Below, piece after piece: positions 55,128 to 64,000 of a stretch of DNA of 64,000 nucleotides (position 1 is the first letter of the stretch; each line of letters begins with the position of its first letter). Below the pieces are notes generated by a model. That model made no database searches, was not told the DNA's origin, and saw only the letters and a program-made list of their open reading frames with translations. This DNA comes from Actinomycetota bacterium (lineage in GTDB: Bacteria; Actinomycetota; Humimicrobiia; Humimicrobiales; Humimicrobiaceae). The stretch spans positions 1-64,000 of the forward strand of contig JAMCVO010000026.1 of NCBI GenBank assembly GCA_023475715.1, written 5' to 3'. Both the position numbers and the translations under genes were made by a program.

Positions 55128-55592
55128 TTATAAAATATCAATAATTTTAAAATTCTTGCTGGATTGAGGAGCCTTAATTAAAACAACTTCTCCTATTTTT
55201 TTATGGAGCAAAGCCTTACCGACAGGTGATTCATCGGAAATTTTGCTTTTTTCAGGATCGGATTCAATTGAACTTACTATTTTAAATTTTTTCTCTTTTT
55301 TATCCGCCATATCTCTAACTATAACAGTTGAACCCAAATCTACTTTTCCTTTTTCTTCCTTTTCGATAATTATATGATTTGACATTATTTCATTTATCTG
55401 TTCTATTCTTCCTTCAATAAAGGCCTGGTCATTTTTTGCATGTTCATATTCAGAATTTTCAGTTAATTCTCCGCCAAAGTCCTTTGCTTCCTTAAGTCGT
55501 TCTGCGACTTCTTTCCTTTTATTTTTTATAAGGTCATCAAGCTCTGCAACAAGCATGTCATGGCCCTCTTTGGTTAAACGATATTCTTTCAT
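55128..55592 (-). CDS. greA: transcription elongation factor GreA
   Basis: Rescues backtracked RNA polymerase. The 154-residue protein has an N-terminal coiled coil with the acidic tip (GGELTENSEYEHAKNDQAF, 39-57) that reaches the polymerase active site, and the C-terminal FKBP-like domain (SPVGKALLHKKIGE). It is the first gene of greA-lysS. Confidence 0.98.
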   Translation of the reverse strand: MKEYRLTKEGHDMLVAELDDLIKNKRKEVAERLKEAKDFGGELTENSEYEHAKNDQAFIEGRIEQINEIMSNHIIIEKEEKGKVDLGSTVIVRDMADKKEKKFKIVSSIESDPEKSKISDESPVGKALLHKKIGEVVLIKAPQSSKNFKIIDIL

Positions 55593-55714
55593 AAGAAAAA
55601 ATCACCTCAAGTTTTGAATTGTTTAATATATTCCTTGTGGAAATTAAAAACTGTTTAATTGAGGTATTATATTGTAAGAGATATTAGATGTCAAAAATAA
55701 TCTATCCGAATCTT

Positions 55715-56497
55715 CTATCCAAATCTTCCGGTTATATAATTCTCGGTTCTTTTATCACCGGGATTCGTAAAGATCTTATTTGTATCATTATATTCTATAA
55801 GTTTTGCAGGTTCACCAAATTTCTCCATAAGCAAAAATGCAGTTTTTTGTGAAACTCTGGCTGCTTGCTGCATGTTATGGGTTACTATGATTATCGTGTA
55901 ATTATCCTTAAGCTCATCCATCAAATCTTCAATTTTTTGAGTTGAAATGGGATCAAGTGCAGATGCCGGTTCATCCATCAATATTACCTCCGAATCAACT
56001 GCCAGTACTCTTGCAATGCAAAGCCTCTGCTGCTGTCCCCCCGATAAATCAAGTGCCGGAGAATGAAGCTTGCCCTTCACTTCATCCCAGAGAGCGGCCT
56101 TTTTTAAGTTATTTTCAACTAAATTGTCAAGTTCCTGCCTTCTATATTTCTTATGCAACCTTGGACCATAAACAATATTTTCATAAATTGTCTTCGGAAA
56201 AGGATTTGGCCGCTGGAAAACCATGCCGACCCTCCTTCTTAAATCAACCGTATCTATGTTTTCCTTATATATATCTATACCGTCAATCCTTACCTCACCT
56301 TCAACTGTTGATGATCTGGCTATCAACTCATTCATTTTATTAAATGTTCTCAAGTAAGTGGATTTTCCGCAGCCTGAAGGTCCGATTATGGCCGTTATCG
56401 TATTTTTTAGTATGTCCATATCGATACCAGCCAGTACCTTAACTGTACCATAATAAAAGCCATAGTTTCTTACTTTAATTTTTATACCATCATCCAT
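55715..56497 (-). CDS. pstB: phosphate ABC transporter ATP-binding protein
   Basis: ATPase of the high-affinity phosphate importer, 260 residues. It has Walker [10 protein letters not shown] (39-47), Q-loop [15 protein letters not shown], signature LSGGQQQRL, Walker [14 protein letters not shown] and switch His in [10 protein letters not shown]. No Shine-Dalgarno is visible before the ATG at 56497. The pstS, pstC, pstA and phoU genes are not beside it, so this copy is an orphan in the window. Confidence 0.96.
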   Translation of the reverse strand: MDDGIKIKVRNYGFYYGTVKVLAGIDMDILKNTITAIIGPSGCGKSTYLRTFNKMNELIARSSTVEGEVRIDGIDIYKENIDTVDLRRRVGMVFQRPNPFPKTIYENIVYGPRLHKKYRRQELDNLVENNLKKAALWDEVKGKLHSPALDLSGGQQQRLCIARVLAVDSEVILMDEPASALDPISTQKIEDLMDELKDNYTIIIVTHNMQQAARVSQKTAFLLMEKFGEPAKLIEYNDTNKIFTNPGDKRTENYITGRFG

Positions 56498-56625
56498 TTA
56501 TATTTATTTTTATCTATTTTTTATAAGAAAAATACCGGGAAGGCAGCATCTTCAAGAATGATAACAAAAAAACAGCATGCTTTTAAACCTGCAGCCAAAA
56601 TTTAACAATTTTTTAATAATTCCTG

Positions 56626-56656
56626 GTAATTATCCCCTTGATGTAGGGATAATTAC
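56626..56656 (-). terminator. perfect hairpin downstream of purE
   Basis: Arms GTAATTATCCC (56626-56636) and GGGATAATTAC (56646-56656) form a perfect 11-bp stem immediately after the purE stop on the minus strand. The tail is AT-rich but without a clean U-run, so termination is likely but not certain. Confidence 0.55.
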
Positions 56657-56664
56657 TTGATTCT

Positions 56665-57129
56665 TTAACTATTTTCAAGATTCTTTTTATATGCTTCAAA
56701 CTTACTTCTTATTTCAGGATATTTCAGGGAAAGTATCTGCAATGCCAGAAGACCTGCATTTCCGGCGCCATTTATCGCAACCGTTGCTACCGGCACTCCA
56801 GGAGGCATTTGCACCATTGACAACAATGAATCCACCCCCTGAAGGTCATCAGTTTTGATTGGAACTCCAATTACAGGAAGCACCGTATATGAGGCAATAA
56901 CACCGGGAAGATGGGCAGCTTTACCTGCGCCTGCAATAAAGATTTCTATTCCTCTTGCTGCGGCGCTTTCTGCATATTGTCTGGTTTTATTCGGCATCCT
57001 GTGAGCAGAAAGTATTTTTATTTCATAACCTACAGAAAACTGATCAAGGATATCTGAAGCGGCTTTCATTACAGATTCATCAGATTTGCTTCCCATAATA
57101 ATCGCAATTTTTTTTATATCATCCAGCAT
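56665..57129 (-). CDS. purE: N5-carboxyaminoimidazole ribonucleotide mutase
   Basis: Purine pathway mutase, 154 residues. Class I features are GSKSDESVMKAA (13-24), SAHRMPNKT (41-49) with the catalytic His, and AGAGKAAHLPGV. It lies 94 bp downstream of purA. Confidence 0.96.
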   Translation of the reverse strand: MLDDIKKIAIIMGSKSDESVMKAASDILDQFSVGYEIKILSAHRMPNKTRQYAESAAARGIEIFIAGAGKAAHLPGVIASYTVLPVIGVPIKTDDLQGVDSLLSMVQMPPGVPVATVAINGAGNAGLLALQILSLKYPEIRSKFEAYKKNLENS

Positions 57130-57223
57130 ATGTCATTCCTCCCATTCGTAATGTTATGTTTCTCTTATCAACTGCAGTATAAATCTTATTTTTTCTGCTT
57201 CTCCAGAAGACGATGTCCGGATT

Positions 57224-58552
57224 TTACATTACCAAAAGTGGCTTTTTATTTATATTGAAAAATCTTTGCGCGAAACTTTCATTTCTCATTATAATCTGAC
57301 TTCTTTCAGGTCCGACACTAATCATGGAAACAGGAACTTTTATAAATTTTTCTATTGCTTCAATATATTTTTTTGTATTTAGTGGAAGATCTTCAAAAGA
57401 TTTAATGCCGCTTATGTCTTCTTTCCAGCCTTCCAGTATTCTATAAACCGGCTTACATTTGTGCATGATTGTTTGATGCGGCGGCATTTGCGAATATTCC
57501 GTGTTATCATATACATACCCAATACACATTTTTACTTCATCCATGCCTGAAAGCACGTCCAATTTTGTAATTACAATTGTATCTATTGAATTCAGCATTA
57601 TTGAATATTTTAATATGATAGCATCGAGCCATCCGCATCTTCTTGCTCTTCCGGTTGTAGTTCCATACTCATGGCCCTTTTCTCTCAGAACATCACCAGT
57701 GGAATTATTCTCTTCTGTGGGAAAAGGTCCCGAACCGACACGCGTAGTATAAGCTTTAGCTACACCGAGAATTTCATTTATTTTCTTTGGTCCTATTCCG
57801 GCACCAACACAGGCTCCTCCGGCAGTAGTTGAAGACGAAGTAACAAAAGGATAAGTACCGTGATCAATATCAAGAAGCGTTCCCTGTGCACCTTCGAATA
57901 ATACATATTTATTATTCTCAAGTGCATTATTGATTAAAAATGCGGTATCCACTATATATTTGCCTATTTTGTGAGCATACCCTTTATATTTTATGAAAAT
58001 ATCATCCAGTTTCAGTGTCTCCAGTCCGTAAATTTTTTCAATAATAGCATTTTTTAATTTCAGAGCTTCTTCAAGCTTTGTTTTAAATATCTTCAAATCA
58101 AGCAAATCCTGTGCTCTTATCCCGGACCTTGATGCCTTATCCGCATAAACAGGACCAATACCTCTATGTGTTGTACCTATTTTTGATTTTCCGAGGCTAT
58201 GCTCCCCTTCTTTATCCAGTATGATATGATAAGGCATGACCAGATGGGAATTCCCGCTTATCCTTAGATTGTCAGTATTTATTCCTCTATTACCCAGCTC
58301 TTCTAGTTCTTCAATAAGCACCCCGGGATTAAGCACGACTCCGTTCCCGATCACACATAGAATTTCAGGATAAAGTATTCCGGAAGGTATAAGATGAAGC
58401 TTGAATTCCTGATTCCCTGTCACTACCGTATGCCCCGCATTGTTGCCACCCTGGAACCTTACAACCATATCCATATGACTGGCGAGTAAATCAGTTATCC
58501 TGCCTTTACCTTCGTCTCCCCATTGGGTTCCTAATATTATAATTCCTGGCAT
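57224..58552 (-). CDS. purA: adenylosuccinate synthetase
   Basis: First committed step from IMP to AMP, 442 residues. It has GTQWGDEGKGRITDLLA (8-24) with catalytic Asp, GGNNAGHT (35-42) with catalytic His, FEGAQGTLLDIDHGTYPFV and the C-terminal KLDVLSGM block. It lies 57 bp after dnaB. Confidence 0.98.
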   Translation of the reverse strand: MPGIIILGTQWGDEGKGRITDLLASHMDMVVRFQGGNNAGHTVVTGNQEFKLHLIPSGILYPEILCVIGNGVVLNPGVLIEELEELGNRGINTDNLRISGNSHLVMPYHIILDKEGEHSLGKSKIGTTHRGIGPVYADKASRSGIRAQDLLDLKIFKTKLEEALKLKNAIIEKIYGLETLKLDDIFIKYKGYAHKIGKYIVDTAFLINNALENNKYVLFEGAQGTLLDIDHGTYPFVTSSSTTAGGACVGAGIGPKKINEILGVAKAYTTRVGSGPFPTEENNSTGDVLREKGHEYGTTTGRARRCGWLDAIILKYSIMLNSIDTIVITKLDVLSGMDEVKMCIGYVYDNTEYSQMPPHQTIMHKCKPVYRILEGWKEDISGIKSFEDLPLNTKKYIEAIEKFIKVPVSMISVGPERSQIIMRNESFAQRFFNINKKPLLVM

Positions 58553-58609
58553 TGTTAAAACACTCCCTGTTTATTTTATTATTTTTTTACTATTAATTGT
58601 TTTTTGCAA

Positions 58610-60013
58610 TTACCCTATTGACTCTTCCTGATTTTTCGCTGCATTAACAAATAAGGTATATTCTTTGAAAAATTTTAACTGAAACTTACCCGTAGGTCCG
58701 TTTCTGTGTTTTGCGATATTGATTTCAGCAAGCCCTGCCTCCGTACTATTTTCATCATAATAATCATCTCTGTAAATAAACATTACAAGATCCGCATCCT
58801 GCTCGATAGCACCGGATTCTCTTAAATCCGCAAGTTGCGGTCTCTTTCTGTCTCTTTTTTCTACCTCTCTTGACAGCTGTGAAAGGGCAACAACAGGTAT
58901 TTTCAGTTCTTTTGCAATACTTTTTAAATTTCTGGAAATTTCAGTAATTTCAAGTACCCTGTTCTCCCGGTAATCAGTGCCTGACTGCATGAGCTGAAGG
59001 TAGTCTACAATAAGCAACTTTATGCCATAAGAGCTTACAAGCATCCTTGCCCTTGAACGCAAATCCATTATTGTCAGGGATGCGGCATCATCTATGTAAA
59101 TCTTGCACTCGGCAAGGTTTTCTATCGCCCTTGCAAGTTTTGGCCATTCGTCATCTCTCAGATTCCCGGATCTGAGCCTCTGCAAATCAATTCTTGATTC
59201 CGTACACATAAGCCTCTGAGCCACTTGCTGTTTGGACATTTCGAGAGAAAAAATTGCCACTGGAATTTTTTCTTCCATGGCAGCATACCGTGCTATGCCA
59301 AGAGCAAAAGAAGTTTTACCCATACCCGGGCGTGAAGCTATGATTATTAAATCTGATTCCTGTAATCCTGATGTTTTTTTGTCCAGGTCGGCAAAACCAG
59401 TAGAAATTCCTGTATATTTTGATTTTTTTTCATATAGGTTTGCAATTTGTTCATAAACTTCAGATAGTATTTCTTTAACTGCAGAAAACTTGCTCCTGTT
59501 TGAATCCGAATTTAAATCCTGATAAATTGAAAAAATAAGCTGTTGGGATTTATCTACAGTCAAATAGAGATCTTCCGGAACTTCATAGCCCATTGTTGCA
59601 ATCTCTGTTGCAGCATAAATTAATTTTCTAAGTACTGAATTATGTTTAACAATTCTTGCATAGTATTCTGCATTTGCGGCCAATGGAAGATTGCTGACAA
59701 GAGAATGTATATATGTATTATCTCCGGTTTCTTCAAGAATATTCTTCTTTTTTAGAAGATCAGCCACAGTAATTGGGTCTACTGGTTCTCCTTTTGAAAA
59801 AAGTTCGAATACAGCTTTAAATATTTCCTGATTGGCTTTCCTGTAGAAATCCTCATCATTAATTATTTCAAGAATCGTAATTATGGCTTCCCTTGAAATA
59901 AGCATTGAGCCTAAAACTGATTCTTCAGCTTCAAGATTATATGGTGGTATTCTTTCCAGCTTGCTTGTATCAAGAGGACTTAGTCGTCTGTCTTTTTTTG
60001 CTTGACCGGGCAT
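58610..60013 (-). CDS. dnaB: replicative DNA helicase DnaB
   Basis: A hexameric helicase that opens the replication fork, 467 residues. The N-terminal collar domain (PYNLEAEESVLGSMLIS) is followed by a RecA-like motor: Walker A SRPGMGKTSFALG (about 227-239), EMSKQQVAQRL, Walker B LLIVDYLQLM, and a C-terminal DLRESGAIEQDAD arginine-finger region. No intein or insertion. Confidence 0.98.
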   Translation of the reverse strand: MPGQAKKDRRLSPLDTSKLERIPPYNLEAEESVLGSMLISREAIITILEIINDEDFYRKANQEIFKAVFELFSKGEPVDPITVADLLKKKNILEETGDNTYIHSLVSNLPLAANAEYYARIVKHNSVLRKLIYAATEIATMGYEVPEDLYLTVDKSQQLIFSIYQDLNSDSNRSKFSAVKEILSEVYEQIANLYEKKSKYTGISTGFADLDKKTSGLQESDLIIIASRPGMGKTSFALGIARYAAMEEKIPVAIFSLEMSKQQVAQRLMCTESRIDLQRLRSGNLRDDEWPKLARAIENLAECKIYIDDAASLTIMDLRSRARMLVSSYGIKLLIVDYLQLMQSGTDYRENRVLEITEISRNLKSIAKELKIPVVALSQLSREVEKRDRKRPQLADLRESGAIEQDADLVMFIYRDDYYDENSTEAGLAEINIAKHRNGPTGKFQLKFFKEYTLFVNAAKNQEESIG

Positions 60014-60056
60014 AATATGTTTAAAATTGTTAAATAACTATCCGAAATAATTAAAA

Positions 60057-60578
60057 TTATTTATTTTCGGAATCGATATCATCACTGCTCTTTATTTCTT
60101 CGGCGCTCTGGTTTTTATCTTCTACTATAATATCTTCGCTTACCACTGAAATCTTTATATCTGCCTTAACATCCTTGTAAAGCTTGACCTCAACATCGTA
60201 TTCGCCAACTTCCTTGATATGCTCCGCAAGTTCTATTTTTTTCTTATCAATCTCAACTTTTCTTTCTTCAAGAATTTTCTCAGCAATATCTTTGTTGGTA
60301 ATGGAGCCATACAGCTTGCCTTCAGGGCTTGAATTCACGGTAAATGTCAGTTTAAGATCCGTAAGCAGAGCAGCTACCTGCTTTGCATCCTCAATATTTT
60401 TTACTTCCTTTTTAACAAGGGATTTTTTTACTATTTCCATCTGGTTTATATTTCCTCTTGTTGCAAAAAGTCCAATATTATTTGGAATTAAAAAATTTTT
60501 TGCGAAACCATCCTTTACATTTACAATGTCTCCTGCGTTCCCTAATTTTTCGTAATCTCTTGTCAATATTATTTTCAA
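60057..60578 (-). CDS. rplI: ribosomal protein bL9
   Basis: A 173-residue protein with the conserved N-domain (GNAGDIVNVKDGFAKNFLIP) and connecting helix. The C-terminal domain is followed by an acidic tail of some 25 residues (SEEDI-like, rich in Asp, Glu and Ser), longer than usual for bL9. It sits between yybS and dnaB. Confidence 0.97.
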   Translation of the reverse strand: MKIILTRDYEKLGNAGDIVNVKDGFAKNFLIPNNIGLFATRGNINQMEIVKKSLVKKEVKNIEDAKQVAALLTDLKLTFTVNSSPEGKLYGSITNKDIAEKILEERKVEIDKKKIELAEHIKEVGEYDVEVKLYKDVKADIKISVVSEDIIVEDKNQSAEEIKSSDDIDSENK

Positions 60579-60634
60579 GTCATCCTCCTGTCTGTTTTGA
60601 ACAAATACAGTTTTTTATCTTTTAATATTTCTTT

Positions 60635-61618
60635 TTAGCTTCTATTAAGCTTCCTGAAATTAGCCCATATATCTATCAGGCCGATTACAGGCAGTAATAG
60701 AATAAAAGCCGGAGTTAAAATTATTACAAATAAAATAAAATATCTCCAGAATACCGTTAAATTAAATCTCTCAAAAATACCCCATAAAGTTGAAGCTCCT
60801 AAAATCAGATATAAGCTTCCAAAAACTATAATAAGGTTGTATCCTATAACATCAATTAAAACATCATACCGGGAATTCATCTGCGGAATTATTGCCAATA
60901 TGATACCCAGAATTACTCCCCAACACCAATACCACGAAATATCCCATTCCTTAAATTTTGGTAACACTTTCAGCTTAATATTGTATCTCCCCAGGATGGT
61001 TGTACTAGCAATATAATTGATTAAACTCGTAGCGCCAAAGAAAACACAAAAAATGCCCGGCAGCAGTTTTGGAAAAAATCTTAGGAATGATTGCATCTGT
61101 TTCAAAACTATGCTGAATTGAGCCGGCTCTGCCGAGAACATGCTCTGGTACATTTTAATCATTGGATCATTCGGTAAATTATTTATATAACTGTTATAAA
61201 TCTTAGAAATTTCACTCATCAGGTTATTTCTAACCACAAAAGATTCTATTAAAAAATATAAAATGGCTGCAGCTATAAAAATTATAAATATCGAAAAAAC
61301 TATTATTGGTATTTTTCTGTCTTTATCAAAAAAATACTTATAATCAAAAGAAATTGCAATTATTGCAATAAGTACTATTGCAGCAAAGGCATAATTCAAA
61401 AAGAATAATAGTACCACTCCTGCTACAGCACAAATGACAGCATCTCTTTTTCTTCCCGACAGCAGCAATAAGATACATGGAATTGGAAGCATTGCCAGAC
61501 TTACAAAACCCACAAAGGGTAAGAAATAAGTTATCATTAGCGCCAGGAAAGTAAATAATATCAAAATTGCCAGATTTGCTTTTCTGGTACCTGTATTTTC
61601 TAAATTATCAAAGGACAT
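60635..61618 (-). CDS. DUF2232 membrane protein (YybS-like)
   Basis: A 327-residue integral membrane protein with about eight hydrophobic helices, of the DUF2232/YybS family. The position between rpsR and rplI is the same as in Firmicutes, which strengthens the assignment. A conserved WDISWYWCWG-like segment lies near residue 220. Its function is unknown. Confidence 0.85.
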   Translation of the reverse strand: MSFDNLENTGTRKANLAILILFTFLALMITYFLPFVGFVSLAMLPIPCILLLLSGRKRDAVICAVAGVVLLFFLNYAFAAIVLIAIIAISFDYKYFFDKDRKIPIIVFSIFIIFIAAAILYFLIESFVVRNNLMSEISKIYNSYINNLPNDPMIKMYQSMFSAEPAQFSIVLKQMQSFLRFFPKLLPGIFCVFFGATSLINYIASTTILGRYNIKLKVLPKFKEWDISWYWCWGVILGIILAIIPQMNSRYDVLIDVIGYNLIIVFGSLYLILGASTLWGIFERFNLTVFWRYFILFVIILTPAFILLLPVIGLIDIWANFRKLNRS

Positions 61619-61667
61619 TTGTGATATTTAAAGATTTTTTATAAATTTTATTTAAAGGCATTTTCTT

Positions 61668-61958
61668 CTATCTTTTGTAATATGACATCAAAGCCATTTC
61701 TCTTGCTCTTTTAATTGCAGCAGCTATCATTTTTTGATGCTGAACACAATTGCCTGTAGATCTTTTGGGCCTGATCTTACTTTTGTCTGATACAAATTTT
61801 TTTAGCATACTGACATTTTTGTAGTCAATAGTATTTATATTCTCCTTACAAAAATAACAAAATCTTTTTCTTTGTCTTAAATTGAGAGATGATTGCTGCT
61901 GCTGTCCCGATGAGCTCTTTTCCTTTTCTCCCATTGACTTATTTGTTTTTTTACCCAA
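61668..61958 (-). CDS. rpsR: ribosomal protein bS18, zinc-binding form
   Basis: A 96-residue protein with a polar, Ser/Gln-rich N-terminal extension (about 28 residues). The core has CYFC and, later, NCVQHQ, so it keeps the C-x2-C plus C-x2-H ligands of the zinc-containing paralogue type. It forms a heterodimer with bS6 on the small subunit. Confidence 0.97.
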   Translation of the reverse strand: MGKKTNKSMGEKEKSSSGQQQQSSLNLRQRKRFCYFCKENINTIDYKNVSMLKKFVSDKSKIRPKRSTGNCVQHQKMIAAAIKRAREMALMSYYKR

Positions 61959-62025
61959 TTAAATCTCCTTCATCATAAATTTAAATTATTTAATACTTTT
62001 ACTTTATAATTTTTTCATTTTTATT

Positions 62026-62469
62026 TTAAAAAGGAATATCGTCATCCGTAAAATCAAGATCTTCGTCTGCTGATATTTCAGATGGAGCTGCGCCTGATTC
62101 CAGTTTCGGATTTTTTTCAATTTTACAGGAAGCAAATTCCAAACTTGGCGCAATGATATTTGCAATTATCTTACAAGCAGATCTTTTCTGCCCTGACTTG
62201 TCTTCCCAATTATCCTGAGATAGTCGGCCGGAAATTAAAACTCTATCACCTTTTGTTAAGCTTTGTGCACAATTTTCAGCAAGTTTGAACCATGCAACAA
62301 TATTAAAAAAATCGGCGCTGCTGGTCCATTCGCCGGTATCTTTATTTTGTATGCTTTTGTTTACTGCCAATCCAAAACTGGCAACCGGAGTTCCACTAGG
62401 TGTAAATCTAAGTTCAGGATCTCTTGTTAAATTTCCAACTATTGTTATATTATTAATACCAATAGCCAT
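62026..62469 (-). CDS. ssb: single-stranded DNA-binding protein
   Basis: A 147-residue OB-fold protein with the start INNITIVGNLTRDPELRFTP and GDRVLISGRL. The C-terminal acidic tip DFTDDDIPF recruits partner proteins. It sits between rpsF and rpsR, the classical position. Confidence 0.97.
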   Translation of the reverse strand: MAIGINNITIVGNLTRDPELRFTPSGTPVASFGLAVNKSIQNKDTGEWTSSADFFNIVAWFKLAENCAQSLTKGDRVLISGRLSQDNWEDKSGQKRSACKIIANIIAPSLEFASCKIEKNPKLESGAAPSEISADEDLDFTDDDIPF

Positions 62470-62502
62470 AATTTTCCCCTTTGTTGATTAATAAATAAAA
62501 AA

Positions 62503-62796
62503 TTAATTACTTTCATTGCTTTTTACAATGAAATGCCTGAGGATTTTATCATTAATTTTGTTTAATCTATCCAGCTCTGCAAGTGCCCCTACGCCTGAAT
62601 TGAAATGCAACAATACGTAGAATCCATTATCCTGGTGCTTGATTGGATAAGCAAGTTTTTTTACTCCCCAAATGTCTGTGCTTTGAACTTTCCCTTTGTC
62701 TTTTTCAATAATTGAGGTTATTTTAGAAAGTTCTTCGTTTATGGCCGGGTCTTCTAACAAAGAATCGAAGATCAGCATTAACTCATAATTTTTCAC
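62503..62796 (-). CDS. rpsF: ribosomal protein bS6
   Basis: A 97-residue protein with the conserved MKNYELMLIFD start and IWGVKKLAYPI and GFYVLLHF blocks. It uses a GTG start at 62796 with a strong GGGGGA six bases upstream. It is the first gene of the rpsF-ssb-rpsR operon. Confidence 0.97.
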   Translation of the reverse strand: MKNYELMLIFDSLLEDPAINEELSKITSIIEKDKGKVQSTDIWGVKKLAYPIKHQDNGFYVLLHFNSGVGALAELDRLNKINDKILRHFIVKSNESN

Positions 62797-62859
62797 GCAA
62801 TTTCCCCCTTCGGACTAAAATTATTTTTAAATAATTAGGTTCTATTTATTTAATAGAAC
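62797..62859 (-). promoter_or_regulatory. rpsF leader with hairpins and CCG, possible S6-S18 autoregulatory site
   Basis: The 60-nt leader carries a perfect 8-bp hairpin (62839-62859), a second AT-rich hairpin (62819-62836) and a CCG just before the Shine-Dalgarno. In many bacteria bS6:bS18 binds a CCG-bearing structure in this leader to repress translation. The geometry here has not been matched to that motif. Confidence 0.3.
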
Positions 62860-62952
62860 AGAAGGAAAATATCCAATTATTCAATTTTTAAATCGTAAAT
62901 ACTTTCCGATGGGATAATATAATAATTATGATTATTAATCAACAACTAATTT

Positions 62953-63828
62953 TCAAAGCTTGATCATCCTCCTCCATATTGCATCCTTCACTCTGTCTGG
63001 TAGCATTGGCATAATTTTCAGCATAATTCTGGCATCAGGAGTTGCTGCATAACGGCTACGCGGCCTCTTTAATGTCAGTGCACTGTATATTACTTTGGCT
63101 ACAATTTCCGGCGGCGAGCCTTTTGCCGTAGATTTATTAACGAATTCATTGAATCCCTTGTAGTACGGAAAGTATGGCGATTCTGAATCATTGTTAAAGC
63201 GTTGAGCTCGCAATGCAGCTATATTATTGAAATTAGATTCTACGGCACCCGGTTCAACTACAATTACTTTTATACCAAAGGGCTCTGACTCCATACGCAA
63301 TACATCACTCATTGACTCCAGGGCAAATTTGCTGGCATTGTATAATCCCAGAAAGGGAATTGAAACTTTCCCGCCTATTGTACTAACGTTGATAATCCGG
63401 CCCCTGCCCTGTTTTCGCATAGTCGGCAAAACTAGCTGGGCCATTCTTAGCGGTCCAAATGTACAAGTTTCAAATTGGCAGTATGTTTCTTCAATAGATG
63501 CTTTTTCCAGAGGCCCAATCTCAGAATAACCGGCGTTATTAACCAATGCATCTATCCGTTTGGTTTGTGCAAGGACTTCATTTACTGCAGAGATTCTGCT
63601 TTCTTCTTTTGTAACATCAAGCTGCAATGGTACAATATTATCTATTTTTGCACTTCCCAAATCTTTTAACCTTCCAATCTTCCTTGATGTGGCAAAAACA
63701 TGCCAGCCCTTTTCTGCCAGAAAAACAGTTGTAGCCCGCCCTATTCCGCTTGAAGCTCCTGTAACAATAACAACAGGCTTGCTAAAGTTTTCATTGCCTG
63801 GATGTATATTTATTCTATTCACTTTCAA
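62953..63828 (-). CDS. short-chain dehydrogenase/reductase
   Basis: A 291-residue classical SDR. It has the cofactor motif TGASSGIG (23-30), NNAGYSEIGP, the Ser in INVSTIGG and YNASK (catalytic Tyr and Lys). The substrate is not known. The start is a TTG at 63828, or a GTG at 63822, with GGAG four to ten bases away. It overlaps the stop of the upstream MarR-type gene by 14 bases, so they are co-translated. Confidence 0.9.
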   Translation of the reverse strand: MKVNRINIHPGNENFSKPVVIVTGASSGIGRATTVFLAEKGWHVFATSRKIGRLKDLGSAKIDNIVPLQLDVTKEESRISAVNEVLAQTKRIDALVNNAGYSEIGPLEKASIEETYCQFETCTFGPLRMAQLVLPTMRKQGRGRIINVSTIGGKVSIPFLGLYNASKFALESMSDVLRMESEPFGIKVIVVEPGAVESNFNNIAALRAQRFNNDSESPYFPYYKGFNEFVNKSTAKGSPPEIVAKVIYSALTLKRPRSRYAATPDARIMLKIMPMLPDRVKDAIWRRMIKL

Positions 63829-64000
63829 CTATCTCCTTTCTTTCTGATTCTGTAACATTAATTATTTTTTCCAGAATACAAATAAAATCCTCTTGTTCTT
63901 TTCTTGTAAGTATATTCATAATACTGGTCATAATTTTTTTTTGTTCTTGCCGGTAAATTAAGAGTCCTTCCTTGCCCTTTTTAGTTAGCTTAACTCTTAC
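63815..64000 (-). CDS. MarR-family regulator, C-terminal part (cut by window edge)
   Basis: An open frame of 61 codons enters from the right edge and ends at TAG 63815-63817. It begins VRVKLTKKGKEGLLIYRQEQ, which matches the beta-wing and first C-terminal helix of MarR-type winged-helix regulators (RxxxLTxxG). It overlaps the start of the SDR gene and probably controls it. The DNA-recognition helix lies outside the window. Confidence 0.7.
   Translation of the reverse strand, partial: VRVKLTKKGKEGLLIYRQEQKKIMTSIMNILTRKEQEDFICILEKIINVTESERKEIVESE

Noticed and set aside
1..64000. CRISPR arrays, prophage, insertion sequences or defence systems
   Set aside because: No regularly spaced repeats, transposase, integrase or phage structural genes were found in any frame.

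Overview
This 64 kb window is a low-GC chromosome segment that is almost entirely housekeeping genes. Several traits suggest an uncultured anaerobic bacterium of monoderm (Gram-positive) type. It has the order rpsF-ssb-rpsR-yybS-rplI-dnaB-purA, the pairs lysS/greA and mcsA-mcsB-clpC, diadenylate cyclase DisA, a PASTA kinase with its PP2C phosphatase, and many TTG and GTG starts. EtfAB with a ferredoxin domain, acyl-CoA dehydrogenase and a MetV-like protein point to anaerobic, CoA- and folate-based metabolism. The phylum cannot be named from these data. No prophage, insertion sequence, CRISPR array or defence island was seen.

Layout. 1-1.5 kb: a metallophosphoesterase cut by a 103-bp perfect inverted repeat at the window edge, then a ParB-fold protein. 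1.5-8.1 kb: a ribose/xylose-type sugar ABC transporter (substrate-binding lipoprotein, two permeases, double ATPase) with a fucose/arabinose-isomerase-like enzyme upstream. 8.2-12 kb: tRNA-Arg, tRNA-Ser, serS, pheA, a membrane CARDB-like protein and tRNA-Leu. 12.2-14.5 kb: four electron-transfer subunits of a proline-dehydrogenase/HcnABC-like flavoenzyme. 14.8-20.7 kb: nagA, an FGGY sugar kinase and a MASE3-type two-component system. 20.8-24.2 kb: a one-cysteine peroxiredoxin and the Stp/PrkC pair.

24.2-30.3 kb: fatty-acid synthesis genes fabZ-fabD-fabG-fabF-accD-accA and a divergent short biotin ligase. 30.3-36.3 kb: a Lon-like protease, then acyl-CoA dehydrogenase-etfB-etfA. 36.4-40.5 kb: bioY, a fusion of a degenerate carboxyltransferase barrel to BCCP, and accC. 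Together these supply biotin, attach it, and make malonyl-CoA with AccAD. 40.6-42.4 kb: a MetV-like gene, a truncated coupled ORF, a nitrilase, and a decayed second copy of the metV 3' end. 42.4-49.3 kb: disA-ispD-ispF-cysE-cysS-rlmB-yacP and a nuclease lipoprotein. 49.3-55.6 kb: clpC, mcsB, mcsA, lysS, greA. 55.7-62.8 kb: pstB, purE, purA, dnaB, rplI, yybS, rpsR, ssb, rpsF. The right edge holds an SDR oxidoreductase and the end of a MarR-type regulator.

The most interesting signals are: the pseudo-carboxyltransferase-BCCP fusion, which has lost its metal-binding histidines; a biotin ligase with Ser at the position of E. coli BirA Arg118 and no C-terminal domain; decay around metV; the four-gene flavoenzyme cluster without its catalytic subunit; a GC-rich nested inverted-repeat spacer between two tRNA genes; and a cysteinyl-tRNA synthetase whose HIGH motif reads SVGN.
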